From the NCBI GenBank assembly GCA_937926145.1, contig CALANW010000164.1, positions 1 to 64,000 of the forward strand: DNA of 64,000 bases. Direction: 5' to 3'. A program made the translations under genes and the position numbers. The DNA is from an uncultured Ruminococcus sp. (GTDB taxonomy: Bacteria > Bacillota > Clostridia > Oscillospirales > Ruminococcaceae). Below are positions 1 to 8,140 of this stretch, piece by piece; the stretch's first letter is position 1, and each line of letters begins with the position of its first letter. The notes under the pieces were generated by a model that was given only the letters and a program-made list of their open reading frames with translations, was not told where the DNA came from and did not search any database.

Positions 1-262
1 GTGGCAGGGGTCAAGGGGGCAGCGCCACCTTGTCGCTTCCGCAGAAGCGAAATACCCTAAACTAACAGCACAAAGCTTGCCGCAATAGCGAAATATCTAT
101 AAGTTAAAAGGCGCAATTCACACAAAAAGGGTAAAACAGAACGTGATAAATCAGTCTGTAAACCTATAAAATGTGAATTGCGCTTATTCTTTATATTCGG
201 AACAACTATCCTCGGTAAATAAACGTGAGGAGCAGAGCGACGAGCGTTTAGCACCGACGGGA
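1..262. repeat. Interspersed non-coding repeat family A, copy 1 (cut by window start)
   Basis: This is one of three related copies in the window; the others are near 9660-9930 and 53779-54145. It carries a G-rich left box, a short hairpin containing TGTCGCTTCCGCAGAAGCG, a conserved CCCTAAACTAACAGC block, and a long hairpin whose arms GCGCAATTCACA (111-122) and TGTGAATTGCGC (172-183) pair perfectly. The right part (about 200-262) contains a GAGCAGAGCGACGAGCG box that also varies between copies. I see no coding frame that is conserved between copies. The left boundary lies outside the window. Confidence 0.8.
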
Positions 263-352
263 TATGAATGGTGGTTTTTCTTTTAGAAATCAAGTCATGA
301 AATACTTTTTCGTCAATATGCATAAATGCAACATACTTTTTCGACAGACTGA

Positions 353-390
353 GCAGTTCGGAAATCTAAGTGTTTCCGAACTGTTTTTTT
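353..390 (+). terminator. Rho-independent terminator
   Basis: The arms CAGTTCGGAAA and TTTCCGAACTG form an 11-bp stem with an 8-nt loop, followed by a run of T on the + strand. No + strand gene is visible upstream inside the window, so it probably ends a transcript that has lost its gene or that enters from the left. It abuts the GNAT remnant. Confidence 0.7.
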
Positions 391-531
391 ATTTCTCTAT
401 CATTTTTTCCATTCCGCAGCCGCTTGCTTCGGCGGTCATTGCTTCAAATCCAAGCTTTTCGTAAAAAGGCTCTTTGCCCTTTGATGCGCGCAGGTCGATG
501 CAGACTTTCCAATTTGGCTTCTTCCCCATTT
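389..531 (-). pseudogene. GNAT acetyltransferase C-terminal remnant
   Basis: Reading the minus strand from about 528 down to a TAA at 389-391 gives some 45 residues typical of the C-terminal end of a GNAT acetyltransferase: a KVCIDLRASKGKEPFYEKLG stretch, then GFEAM and GCGMEKM. The usual YEKLGFE motif is clear. No start codon or upstream acetyl-CoA-binding part is present, so this is a 5'-truncated relic. It lies between the family A repeat and the spoIIE promoter. It is too short and start-less to be a working gene. Confidence 0.7.
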
Positions 532-550
532 GTTTTTATGTTTTTATTAT

Positions 551-596
551 ATCTTGCAAAGCGAATGTCAAGCACACGCTTTGCAAGATGCATTTT
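551..596 (+). terminator. Perfect 13-bp hairpin, terminator-like
   Basis: ATCTTGCAAAGCG (551-563) and CGCTTTGCAAGAT (577-589) pair perfectly around a 13-nt loop and are followed by TGCATTTTT. It could be a weak terminator insulating spoIIE from upstream transcription. Its role is inferred. Confidence 0.45.
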
Positions 597-625
597 TCCG
601 TTGTGAAAAGCAGATGTTTATTAAA

Positions 626-673
626 GTCATTTTTACAAAAATGACAATTTTTACCACATATTTATATTATAAT
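626..673 (+). promoter_or_regulatory. spoIIE promoter with 21-bp spacer and overlapping palindrome
   Basis: ATGACA (641-646) and TATAAT (668-673) are separated by 21 bp instead of 17. In Bacillus subtilis the spoIIE and spoIIG promoters also have such long spacers and are sigma-A promoters activated by Spo0A~P. A perfect palindrome, GTCATTTTT-AC-AAAAATGAC (626-645), overlaps the -35. I see no exact TGTCGAA 0A box; TTGTC on the minus strand at 643-647 is only partial. Confidence 0.55.
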
Positions 674-717
674 CATATTGATAAATTCTGCAAATCAAAC
701 GGAAAGGACGTAAAAAT

Positions 718-3054
718 ATGATCGTAAAAGAAAAGATAGGCAGTTTTTTTGATATCACGAAAGCGGATAATTCGCACAAAGACCGAAAAAACAGCGACCG
801 CGATGTTCGGCTCGGGGTCATAAAATGGACGGGGGCGTTCCTTTGCGGCATAATTTTCAGCGTCTCGAAAGGCTTTATCCCGATATCGCCTGCGCTGACG
901 GCGGCACTGCCTGCGGCTTTTTCATCGGCGGTATTTGCAGGTTCGGCGGCGAGTATCATTGTGCGCGGTCAGGCTGAAAGCTTTGTGACGGAAATGCTCG
1001 CAATGGCTGTGATGCTTGCGCTTAAAATAATCGTGTGCAGGTTTACCGAAAGGCGGCTCGGTTCGGCAGGGACGGGCATTTTTGTGGCTGTGGTCTACAT
1101 ACTTTCGGGAGCGGTCGCTTCGCTGTCGGCAAAGATAACGGTTGCACTTGCGGCGGCGGTGTTTTTCCGAGGAATTATTTGCGGCATAACGGCATATTTT
1201 ATTTCGTGCGAAATGCGCTGTGTAAAGGAAAACGGTCGGGTGAGCGTGACGGGGGCGAACAGCCTTTGCACGGCTGTGCTGTATGTGACGGGGATATCGG
1301 TGCTGTTCGGCGTTTCGGCAGGTACTTTCTCGCTCGGACGGGCTGTGGGGATATTCGTTATCCTTGCGGCAGGCGGACGCTTCGGCGGCGCAGGCGGTGC
1401 AATAATGGGTGTTCTGACCTCGCTCGGCGCTATTCTCGGCTGTTCGGGCGGAGAAGAGATATCCGAGCTTTCGCGGAGCATGGCGGTCATAGGCTGCGCA
1501 GGGCTTATCGGGGGACTTTTTTCCAAGCGCGGCAAGATATTTTCCGCTGTGAGCTTCACGGTCGTTTCGCTTTTCCTGACGCTTTTTATGGGCAAGCTTT
1601 CGTGGGCGGCGGCGCTTATGACGGACACGCTCACCGCGGTGGCGCTCTACACGCTCATACCCGACAAAATTTATATGAAAGCTGTCAACACCGCCATTGA
1701 GAGCCGTTCTGCGGTGACGGATTATCTCGCGCGAAGGATCTCATTCGGGGCGGAATGTTTCGCGAAGATAGGCGACAGCACCGACAGAGCCTCCGAGCTT
1801 CTTGCCGAAAAAAACAGCTCCCGAATCGACATAAGCGAAACCGTCTGCGAGAAGATATGCGGAGAATGCCGCAACCGTGATTTCTGCTGCAAAAGCGACG
1901 AGAACCGTATCCGCGCGGCGTTTGTCCCGTGCGAAAAGCTTCTTCTTGGGAAAGGCTTCATCACCGTTCCCGAACTGCCGAGATGCATTGAAAGCTGCAC
2001 GAAAAAAGCCGAGATAGCCGAGCTTATGAACAAGCTTTTCTCGCAGAATGCTTCACTTATGCGCAGAAGCGAGAACCACAGCCGTTCGCGCGAAATATTC
2101 AGCGAGCAGCTTTCTTCCACGGTGAAATTTATGGACGACCTCGGGGATTTTCATTCGGGCGGCAGGATATATGACGAGAATCTTTCCGAGCGCGCGGGCG
2201 AGATCATACGAAGATACGGCGGAAAAGACCCGAAAACGGCTGTTTTCTTCGACAAGAGCGGCAACCTTTTTATCTCCTGCTTTTATGACGGAAAGCTTGA
2301 AGTTCCGCCCGAAGATGTGACGGAAAAGCTCTCCTCGCTGACCGACCGCGAGCTTGAACAGCCTGAATTTTTCAGCGAATCCGAGCATATCCACGCCTGC
2401 TGGCACGAACCTGCGGCGTATGAGATAGAGGTGGGAAAGGCTGTCTTGTGCGGCAGGGAAAGTGTGAGCGGCGACAGCTCGGTGCAGTTCACGGACGGCT
2501 TGGGCGGCGTTTACTTCCTCATCGCGGACGGAATGGGCAGCGGAAACCGTGCCGCGCTCGAAAGCAGTATGGCTTGTTCTCTCATATCGAAGCTTATCCG
2601 TGCAGGCGCGGACGGTGCAACTGCGCTTCGGATAGTGAACTCGCTGCTCATCTCGAAGTCCACGGACGAAGTTTTCACGACCGCCGATATGCTCCGCATT
2701 GATCTTTTCACGGGAAAAGCCGACTTTTTCAAGGCAGGCGCGGCGCAAAGCTTTGTTCAGACGGGCGGAACTGTCAGCGCAGTAGAGAACTCTGCTTTTC
2801 CGCTCGGAATAATCCCCACGGCAGAACCCAAGCCGTTTTCGATACGCCTTTCGGACGGCGACAGCGCGGCGATATTCAGCGACGGCATACCCGAAACGAG
2901 CTTCCCGAAGCTTCGTGAGCTGCTCCTTTCGGACGGATACTCGCCCTCGCGCTGTGCCGATGCCGTAATTGAGCTTGATCGACCCGAAAAGGGCGTTTTT
3001 AACGATTTTTCCGATGACAGAACAATTATTGTATTAAAGCTGCATAAATTGTAA
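718..3054 (+). CDS. spoIIE: Stage II sporulation protein E (PP2C-type phosphatase)
   Basis: A 778-residue membrane protein phosphatase that in known sporulators dephosphorylates SpoIIAA to switch on sigma-F in the forespore. The first ~330 residues are a run of hydrophobic segments, consistent with the multi-pass membrane domain. Two cysteine clusters (CEKICGEC and CCK) follow in the linker. The C-terminal ~220 residues are a PP2C domain with the metal-binding LIADGMGSG motif near residue 601 and FSDGIPE and DDRTIIVLKL near the end. The ATG has AAAGGA upstream. Length is slightly below the ~827 residues of B. subtilis. The promoter architecture supports Spo0A control. It stands alone, with no ftsH or tilS neighbours. 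Confidence 0.93.
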   Translation: MIVKEKIGSFFDITKADNSHKDRKNSDRDVRLGVIKWTGAFLCGIIFSVSKGFIPISPALTAALPAAFSSAVFAGSAASIIVRGQAESFVTEMLAMAVMLALKIIVCRFTERRLGSAGTGIFVAVVYILSGAVASLSAKITVALAAAVFFRGIICGITAYFISCEMRCVKENGRVSVTGANSLCTAVLYVTGISVLFGVSAGTFSLGRAVGIFVILAAGGRFGGAGGAIMGVLTSLGAILGCSGGEEISELSRSMAVIGCAGLIGGLFSKRGKIFSAVSFTVVSLFLTLFMGKLSWAAALMTDTLTAVALYTLIPDKIYMKAVNTAIESRSAVTDYLARRISFGAECFAKIGDSTDRASELLAEKNSSRIDISETVCEKICGECRNRDFCCKSDENRIRAAFVPCEKLLLGKGFITVPELPRCIESCTKKAEIAELMNKLFSQNASLMRRSENHSRSREIFSEQLSSTVKFMDDLGDFHSGGRIYDENLSERAGEIIRRYGGKDPKTAVFFDKSGNLFISCFYDGKLEVPPEDVTEKLSSLTDRELEQPEFFSESEHIHACWHEPAAYEIEVGKAVLCGRESVSGDSSVQFTDGLGGVYFLIADGMGSGNRAALESSMACSLISKLIRAGADGATALRIVNSLLISKSTDEVFTTADMLRIDLFTGKADFFKAGAAQSFVQTGGTVSAVENSAFPLGIIPTAEPKPFSIRLSDGDSAAIFSDGIPETSFPKLRELLLSDGYSPSRCADAVIELDRPEKGVFNDFSDDRTIIVLKLHKL

Positions 3055-3231
3055 AAATGTAACTTTATTACATTGTAGAAAATGCATAAAAATGTGGAAA
3101 ACTATGTACATTTTGATACAAGTTTTTCCTCAGTTGGGTTTTAATGTTTTAATAGGTGGAAAAAAATTGTGCAATTTACATAACCTTTACCTGATTTTTA
3201 CGTTTAACATATAAAAATATTACAAAAACAC

Positions 3232-3260
3232 TTGCAATGTGATACATAATCTGTTAAAAT
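3232..3260 (+). promoter_or_regulatory. Sigma-A promoter for the glg cluster
   Basis: TTGCAA (3232-3237), a 17-bp spacer and TAAAAT (3255-3260). The expected transcript starts near 3267, giving an ~85-nt leader before glgB. The region between spoIIE and this promoter (3055-3231) is AT-rich and holds only a short AATGTAA/TTACATT hairpin. Confidence 0.75.
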
Positions 3261-3353
3261 ATATATAGAATTAATAGTGTGGCTATGAGCGTTCAAAGCG
3301 CCGCGCAGGTGCGTTGTTTCTCCCGACAGCCCGCTAAGAAGGAGTATGAAATT

Positions 3354-5501
3354 ATGCCGAACAGCAGAAAGAAAACTGCAGTATCCGAAGAAATTGACTG
3401 CCGTTTTCCTCTCCATATCTTCCACGAGGGGACTTCGGTCGAGGCTTATGATTTCTTCGGTGCCCATAAGGGTACAAAGGACGGCAAAAAGGGTGTTTAT
3501 TTCCGAGTTTGGGCACCTCACGCCGCATCTGTGTCCCTTGTAGGCGATTTCAACGATTGGGACAGGCGCAAAAACCCGATGACAAAGCTTGTCGATGACG
3601 AAACGTGGGTATGCTTTGTCGAAAATGTTGAACAGTATTTTACATATAAATACAGCATCGAAACTCAGCACCAGAGCATTCTGCTCAAAGCCGATCCTTA
3701 CGGCACTCACATGGAAACACGTCCTGCGACAGCTACGAAATATTTCGATATCGACGGCTTCAAATGGACAGACAAAGCTTGGTACGATAAAAAAGCCAAG
3801 ACGAACGTATATAAAAGTCCAATGAACATTTACGAGGTTCATCTCGGCTCGTGGAGAACCTACGAGGACGGTGAGCCCTTCAACTATGTTAAATTCGCCG
3901 AGGAGATAGTTCCTTACCTCAAGGATATGAGCTACACGCACATAGAGCTTATGCCGCTTGCGGAGTATCCTTATGACGGCTCATGGGGCTATCAGATAAT
4001 CGGCTACTATGCTCCGACTTCGCGTTACGGAACACCGTTCGATTTCATGAAGATGATCGACATTTTCCATAAAAACAACATCGGCGTTATCCTCGACTGG
4101 GTACCTGCACACTTCCCGAAAGATGCGGCAGGTCTTTTTGAGTTCGACGGTGACTGCTGTTACGAATATTCCGACCCGCTCAAAAAAGAGCATACATCAT
4201 GGGGAACGAGAGTTTTCGACTTCGGCAAGAACGAAGTGCGCTCTTTCCTCATTTCCAACGCTTTGTACTGGATAGAGAAATTCCATGTTGACGGTCTGCG
4301 CGTTGACGCGGTCGCTTCGATGCTCTATCTTGACTATGACAGACGCGACGGTGAATGGCGTCCGAACAAGGACGGCGGACGTGAGAATTACGAAGCTGTT
4401 GAATTCCTGCGCAGCCTTAACACTGCTGTATTCGGACGAAATCCGAACACACTTATGGTCGCAGAAGAATCCACTGCTTGGCCTCTCGTTACGAAGCCTG
4501 TCGATGTCGGCGGACTTGGCTTCAACTTCAAGTGGAATATGGGCTGGATGAACGACAGCCTTGACTATATGAAGCTTGACCCTATCTACCGTGCAAACAA
4601 TCATGGCAAGCTCACCTTCTCATTCTTCTACTGCTTCAGCGAAAACTACATTCTCCCGATCTCGCACGATGAGGTCGTTCACGGAAAATGTTCGCTTTGG
4701 CGCAAGATGAGCGGTGCTTACAATACAGATAAGTTCTCCACGCTGCGTACGTTTATGACGTATATGGCGATGCACCCCGGCAAGAAGCTCTCATTTATGG
4801 GCAACGAGTTCGGTCAGGAGAACGAATGGAACTATGAAAAGGCTCTCGACTGGTATCTGCTCGACACGCCCGAACACGCGCAGATCGAACAGTTCAGCAA
4901 AGACCTCAACAAGTTCTACCTCGAAAATCCTCCGCTTTGGCAGCATGATGACGACTGGAACGGCTTCGCTTGGATATGTCACGATGACTATCTCCAGAGC
5001 GTTATCTCGTTCCGAAGAATAGATGATGAGGGCAATGAAGTTATCATCGTCTGCAACTTCGTACCTGTCAAGCGTGAAAACTACCGCATAGGCGTTCCGC
5101 GTGAGGGTTACTGGCAGCAGGTTCTTTCCACCGATGAAGCAAAATACGGCGGAACAGGAACTGTCAACAACAAAAAGAAGAAAACCGAGGATTATTCGAT
5201 GCATGGCTGCGAGCAGTCGATAGTTATCGATATCGCTCCGCTTTCCGCAATGCTGTTCAAGTTCGTTCCTGCAAAAAAGCGCACACCGAAAGAGGAAAAA
5301 ACGCCTGCAAAGACGGCCAAGACCGCAAAGACTTCAAAAACCTTAAAAACGGCAGAGAAGCCTGCGGCGAAGACAGCTGTTTCGGAAGAGCCTGAACCGA
5401 AAACGGCAAAACCAAAGACGAGTGCAGCAGGGGCAAAGAGCAGCACAGCTAAGGCATCAACTAAAACGGTCACAAAGTCCCCTGAAAAAATAAAAAAGTA
5501 A
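3354..5501 (+). CDS. glgB: 1,4-alpha-glucan branching enzyme
   Basis: A GH13 glycogen branching enzyme of 715 residues that introduces alpha-1,6 branches. A CBM48-like N-domain (VSLVGDFNDW) precedes the catalytic barrel, which has EVHLGSWR (~161), DGLRVDAV carrying the nucleophile Asp (~318), EEST carrying the acid Glu (~371) and SHDEVVHGK (~437). The ATG at 3354 was chosen because AAGGAG lies 9 nt upstream; an in-frame ATG at 3279 has no such site. The last ~75 residues are an unusual low-complexity tail rich in Lys, Ala, Thr and Pro, absent from typical branching enzymes. It is first in the glg operon, 20 bp before glgC. Confidence 0.95.
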   Translation: MPNSRKKTAVSEEIDCRFPLHIFHEGTSVEAYDFFGAHKGTKDGKKGVYFRVWAPHAASVSLVGDFNDWDRRKNPMTKLVDDETWVCFVENVEQYFTYKYSIETQHQSILLKADPYGTHMETRPATATKYFDIDGFKWTDKAWYDKKAKTNVYKSPMNIYEVHLGSWRTYEDGEPFNYVKFAEEIVPYLKDMSYTHIELMPLAEYPYDGSWGYQIIGYYAPTSRYGTPFDFMKMIDIFHKNNIGVILDWVPAHFPKDAAGLFEFDGDCCYEYSDPLKKEHTSWGTRVFDFGKNEVRSFLISNALYWIEKFHVDGLRVDAVASMLYLDYDRRDGEWRPNKDGGRENYEAVEFLRSLNTAVFGRNPNTLMVAEESTAWPLVTKPVDVGGLGFNFKWNMGWMNDSLDYMKLDPIYRANNHGKLTFSFFYCFSENYILPISHDEVVHGKCSLWRKMSGAYNTDKFSTLRTFMTYMAMHPGKKLSFMGNEFGQENEWNYEKALDWYLLDTPEHAQIEQFSKDLNKFYLENPPLWQHDDDWNGFAWICHDDYLQSVISFRRIDDEGNEVIIVCNFVPVKRENYRIGVPREGYWQQVLSTDEAKYGGTGTVNNKKKKTEDYSMHGCEQSIVIDIAPLSAMLFKFVPAKKRTPKEEKTPAKTAKTAKTSKTLKTAEKPAAKTAVSEEPEPKTAKPKTSAAGAKSSTAKASTKTVTKSPEKIKK

Positions 5502-5521
5502 ATCCATGGGAGGAATAACGA

Positions 5522-6724
5522 ATGTACACTAAAAAAGAATGCGTTGCAATGCTCCTTGCAGGAGGTCAGGGCAGCCGCTTATACGCTCTTACTCACGATA
5601 TGGCAAAGCCTGCCGTTCCTTACGGCGGCAAATACAGAATTATCGATTTCCCGCTTTCCAACTGCGTAAACTCGGGTATCGACACAGTCGGCGTTCTCAC
5701 ACAGTATCAGCCGCTCGTGCTTCATGATTACATCGGCAACGGTCAGCCGTGGGATCTTGACAAGCAGTACGGCGGTGCACACTGCCTGCCTCCTTATCAG
5801 ACAGCTCTCGGCGCTGAATGGTATAAGGGCACAGCGAACGCTATTTACCAGAACATCTCTTTCGTTGACAGATATGACCCCGAATACGTTGTTATCCTTT
5901 CGGGCGACCACATCTACAAGATGGATTATAACGATATGCTCGAACACCACAAGGCAAAGAACGCCGATGCAACTATCGCTGTTCTTGATGTTCCTATGGA
6001 GGAAGCTTCACGTTTCGGCATTATGATAACAAACGATGAGGGCGACATCATCGACTTTGAAGAAAAGCCAAAGCACCCGCGCTCCACTCTTGCTTCAATG
6101 GGTATCTACATATTCACATGGTCGAAGCTCAAGAAATACCTCATCGAAAATGAAAACAACGAGGCTGAGGACAAGGACTTCGGCAAGGCTATCATTCCTA
6201 ATATGATGAAAGCAGGCGAGAAGCTCGTTGCTTACGCATTCGACGGCTACTGGAAGGACGTTGGAACACTTGATTCCCTCTGGGAAGCAAATATGGATCT
6301 TCTCAATCCGAACATTCCTATCGACCTTTACGATCCCGACTGGAAGATGTATTCCAGAAACCCCGTTCTTCCTCCTCAGTACATCGGCGAGAATGCAGTT
6401 GTTGAGAACTCCATGATCACCGACGGCTGCGACGTTGAGGGAACAGTTGATTTCTCCGTTATTTTCGAGGGTGTTAAGATCGAAGCAGGTGCAACAGTTA
6501 CCGATTCGATCATTATGCCTGGCTCGGTCATCAAGTCGGGCGCAGTTGTTGAGTACGCTATCGTTGGCGAGAACTGCGTTGTAGGTGAGGGCGCACAGAT
6601 CGGTGCAAGACCCGAAACCTTCGACAACAGAGACGACTGGGGCATTGCAGTTGTAGGTCACAACATTACGATATCCGAAAATGCAAAGGTTCTTCCGAAG
6701 CAGATCATTTCGGAAAATGTTTAA
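5522..6724 (+). CDS. glgC: Glucose-1-phosphate adenylyltransferase, catalytic subunit
   Basis: Makes ADP-glucose from glucose-1-phosphate and ATP, the committed step of glycogen synthesis. It has 400 residues: an N-terminal nucleotidyltransferase fold with the intact GGQGSRL loop at residues 14-20, [20 protein letters not shown], and [13 protein letters not shown], then a C-terminal left-handed beta-helix of hexapeptides. AGGAGGAAT lies just upstream of the ATG. Its partner GlgD is encoded 20 bp downstream. In Firmicutes GlgC and GlgD form a hetero-oligomer in which GlgC carries catalysis. Confidence 0.96.
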   Translation: MYTKKECVAMLLAGGQGSRLYALTHDMAKPAVPYGGKYRIIDFPLSNCVNSGIDTVGVLTQYQPLVLHDYIGNGQPWDLDKQYGGAHCLPPYQTALGAEWYKGTANAIYQNISFVDRYDPEYVVILSGDHIYKMDYNDMLEHHKAKNADATIAVLDVPMEEASRFGIMITNDEGDIIDFEEKPKHPRSTLASMGIYIFTWSKLKKYLIENENNEAEDKDFGKAIIPNMMKAGEKLVAYAFDGYWKDVGTLDSLWEANMDLLNPNIPIDLYDPDWKMYSRNPVLPPQYIGENAVVENSMITDGCDVEGTVDFSVIFEGVKIEAGATVTDSIIMPGSVIKSGAVVEYAIVGENCVVGEGAQIGARPETFDNRDDWGIAVVGHNITISENAKVLPKQIISENV

Positions 6725-6744
6725 AATAAGGAGGAACTTTTACA

Positions 6745-7869
6745 ATGAGCAGAAATAAAAAGGTTTTGGGACTTATTTTCTCAAATATGCACGATAATAC
6801 AATTGCCGATCTCACAAAAGAAAGAACCATGGGCAGCGTTCTTTTTGGCGGACGTTACAGACTCATTGACTTCCCTCTTTCCAATATGGTAAACAGCGGC
6901 ATCGATGAAGTCGGCGTTATCACAAAGTCAAATTATCAGTCACTTCTCGACCACCTCGGCTCGGGACGTGAATGGGATCTCGCAAGCAAGAACGGCGGAC
7001 TTCACCTCCTCCCTCCTTTCAGCCACGTTTCAAGCGGTATGTACAGAGGCAGACTTGAAGCTCTCTACGGCGTTTGGGATTTCATCAAGACTTCCGATGC
7101 TGATTATGTAGTTCTTTCCGACTGCGACGTTGTTGCAAACGTTGATTTCAGTCCTATCGTTGATTCCCACATCGCTTCGGGCGCAGATATCACAGCAGTT
7201 TATGCGAACGATGTTGTTACCGTTGAGCAGGCTCAGAAAGCTACTGTTTTCGGCATCAATGACGAGGGCAGAGTTGTTGATGTTCTCACAAACCCATACA
7301 TAAGCGGTGCTTGCAACGTTTCACTCAATATGTTCGTTCTCTCCAAGGAATTTTTGAAGAACCTCGTTCTCGAAGCTAATTCCCACGGACTTGTAAGCTT
7401 TGAAAAGGATATCCTCCAGGCAAGAACCCACGATTACAAGATCATGGCTTACCGTTTTGACGGCTACTTCAGCAAGATCACCTCGATGGATACTTTCTAC
7501 AAGGCAAATATGAACCTCCTCAACACAGAAAACAGAAACAAGCTCTTTATCGCAAACCGTCCTATCTACACAAAGGTTAGAGATAATCCTCCTGCAAAGT
7601 TCGGCATCGGCGCAAAGGTAAAGAACTCCCTTATCGGTGACGGCTGCATCATCGAGGGCACAGTTGAAAACTGCGTTCTCTTCCGCGGCGTTAAGGTAGG
7701 CAAGGGCGCAGTTGTCAAGAATTGTATCCTTATGCAGGACACACACGTTGGTGCAAAGTGCGAAGTTTCCTGCGTAATTTCCGACAAGAACGTAAAGATC
7801 GGCGATATGCGTATGCTCACAGGTTCGGAGAACTATCCTCTTTACCTTGGCAAGGGTGCAGAGATCTAA
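6745..7869 (+). CDS. glgD: Glucose-1-phosphate adenylyltransferase-like subunit GlgD
   Basis: A 374-residue GlgC paralogue. It keeps the overall fold (RYRLIDFPLSNMVNSGIDEV, LLDHLGSGREWDL) but the N-terminal phosphate-binding loop is replaced by LIFSNMHDNTI, so the GGxGxRL catalytic motif is missing. This is the normal state of GlgD, a modulatory partner that boosts GlgC activity. A good AAGGAGG site precedes the ATG. It is in the same operon as glgB and glgC. Synthesis with GlgC at similar levels fits their tight spacing. Confidence 0.94.
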   Translation: MSRNKKVLGLIFSNMHDNTIADLTKERTMGSVLFGGRYRLIDFPLSNMVNSGIDEVGVITKSNYQSLLDHLGSGREWDLASKNGGLHLLPPFSHVSSGMYRGRLEALYGVWDFIKTSDADYVVLSDCDVVANVDFSPIVDSHIASGADITAVYANDVVTVEQAQKATVFGINDEGRVVDVLTNPYISGACNVSLNMFVLSKEFLKNLVLEANSHGLVSFEKDILQARTHDYKIMAYRFDGYFSKITSMDTFYKANMNLLNTENRNKLFIANRPIYTKVRDNPPAKFGIGAKVKNSLIGDGCIIEGTVENCVLFRGVKVGKGAVVKNCILMQDTHVGAKCEVSCVISDKNVKIGDMRMLTGSENYPLYLGKGAEI

Positions 7870-7965
7870 GGCAGGGAAGCCCCTGCGGGCGGTTCGCGCT
7901 GTCGCTTCACTTCGTTACGCTTAGTTTGCGCTGAAAATTGGATATTTCCGCGAAGCAAGTGTAAA
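7868..7965. repeat. Repeat family B, single copy between glgD and glgA
   Basis: A ~95-bp sequence containing GCCCCTGCGGGCGGTTCGCG, then CTTCACTTCGTTACGCTT and GTTTGCGCTG. It is related to the 116-bp tandem repeat at 50432-50725 and to a copy at 55074-55165. It separates glgA from the rest of the glg operon. Confidence 0.7.
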
Positions 7966-8007
7966 AGGGGAAGAAGCAGTTACTACAAAGCAAGCCAATT
8001 TGTTTCA

Positions 8008-8041
8008 GCCGTGTGAAAGCAGTTGACACCTTTCACGCGGC
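8008..8041. other. Hairpin in the glgD-glgA gap
   Basis: GCCGTGTGAAAG and CTTTCACGCGGC form an imperfect stem around CAGTTGACAC. It sits about 100 bp before glgA and may act in the glgA leader. I see no strong sigma-A promoter in the gap, so glgA may be read from the operon promoter or from a weak local one. Confidence 0.35.
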
Positions 8042-8140
8042 GAAACTGCAATTCTAAGGAAACAATGTTTGACCGTTTCAAGAAAACGCTGTTTAACTTT
8101 TTCCTACGATAAAATTAAAATTGAAAGGAAGTCTTTTTTC

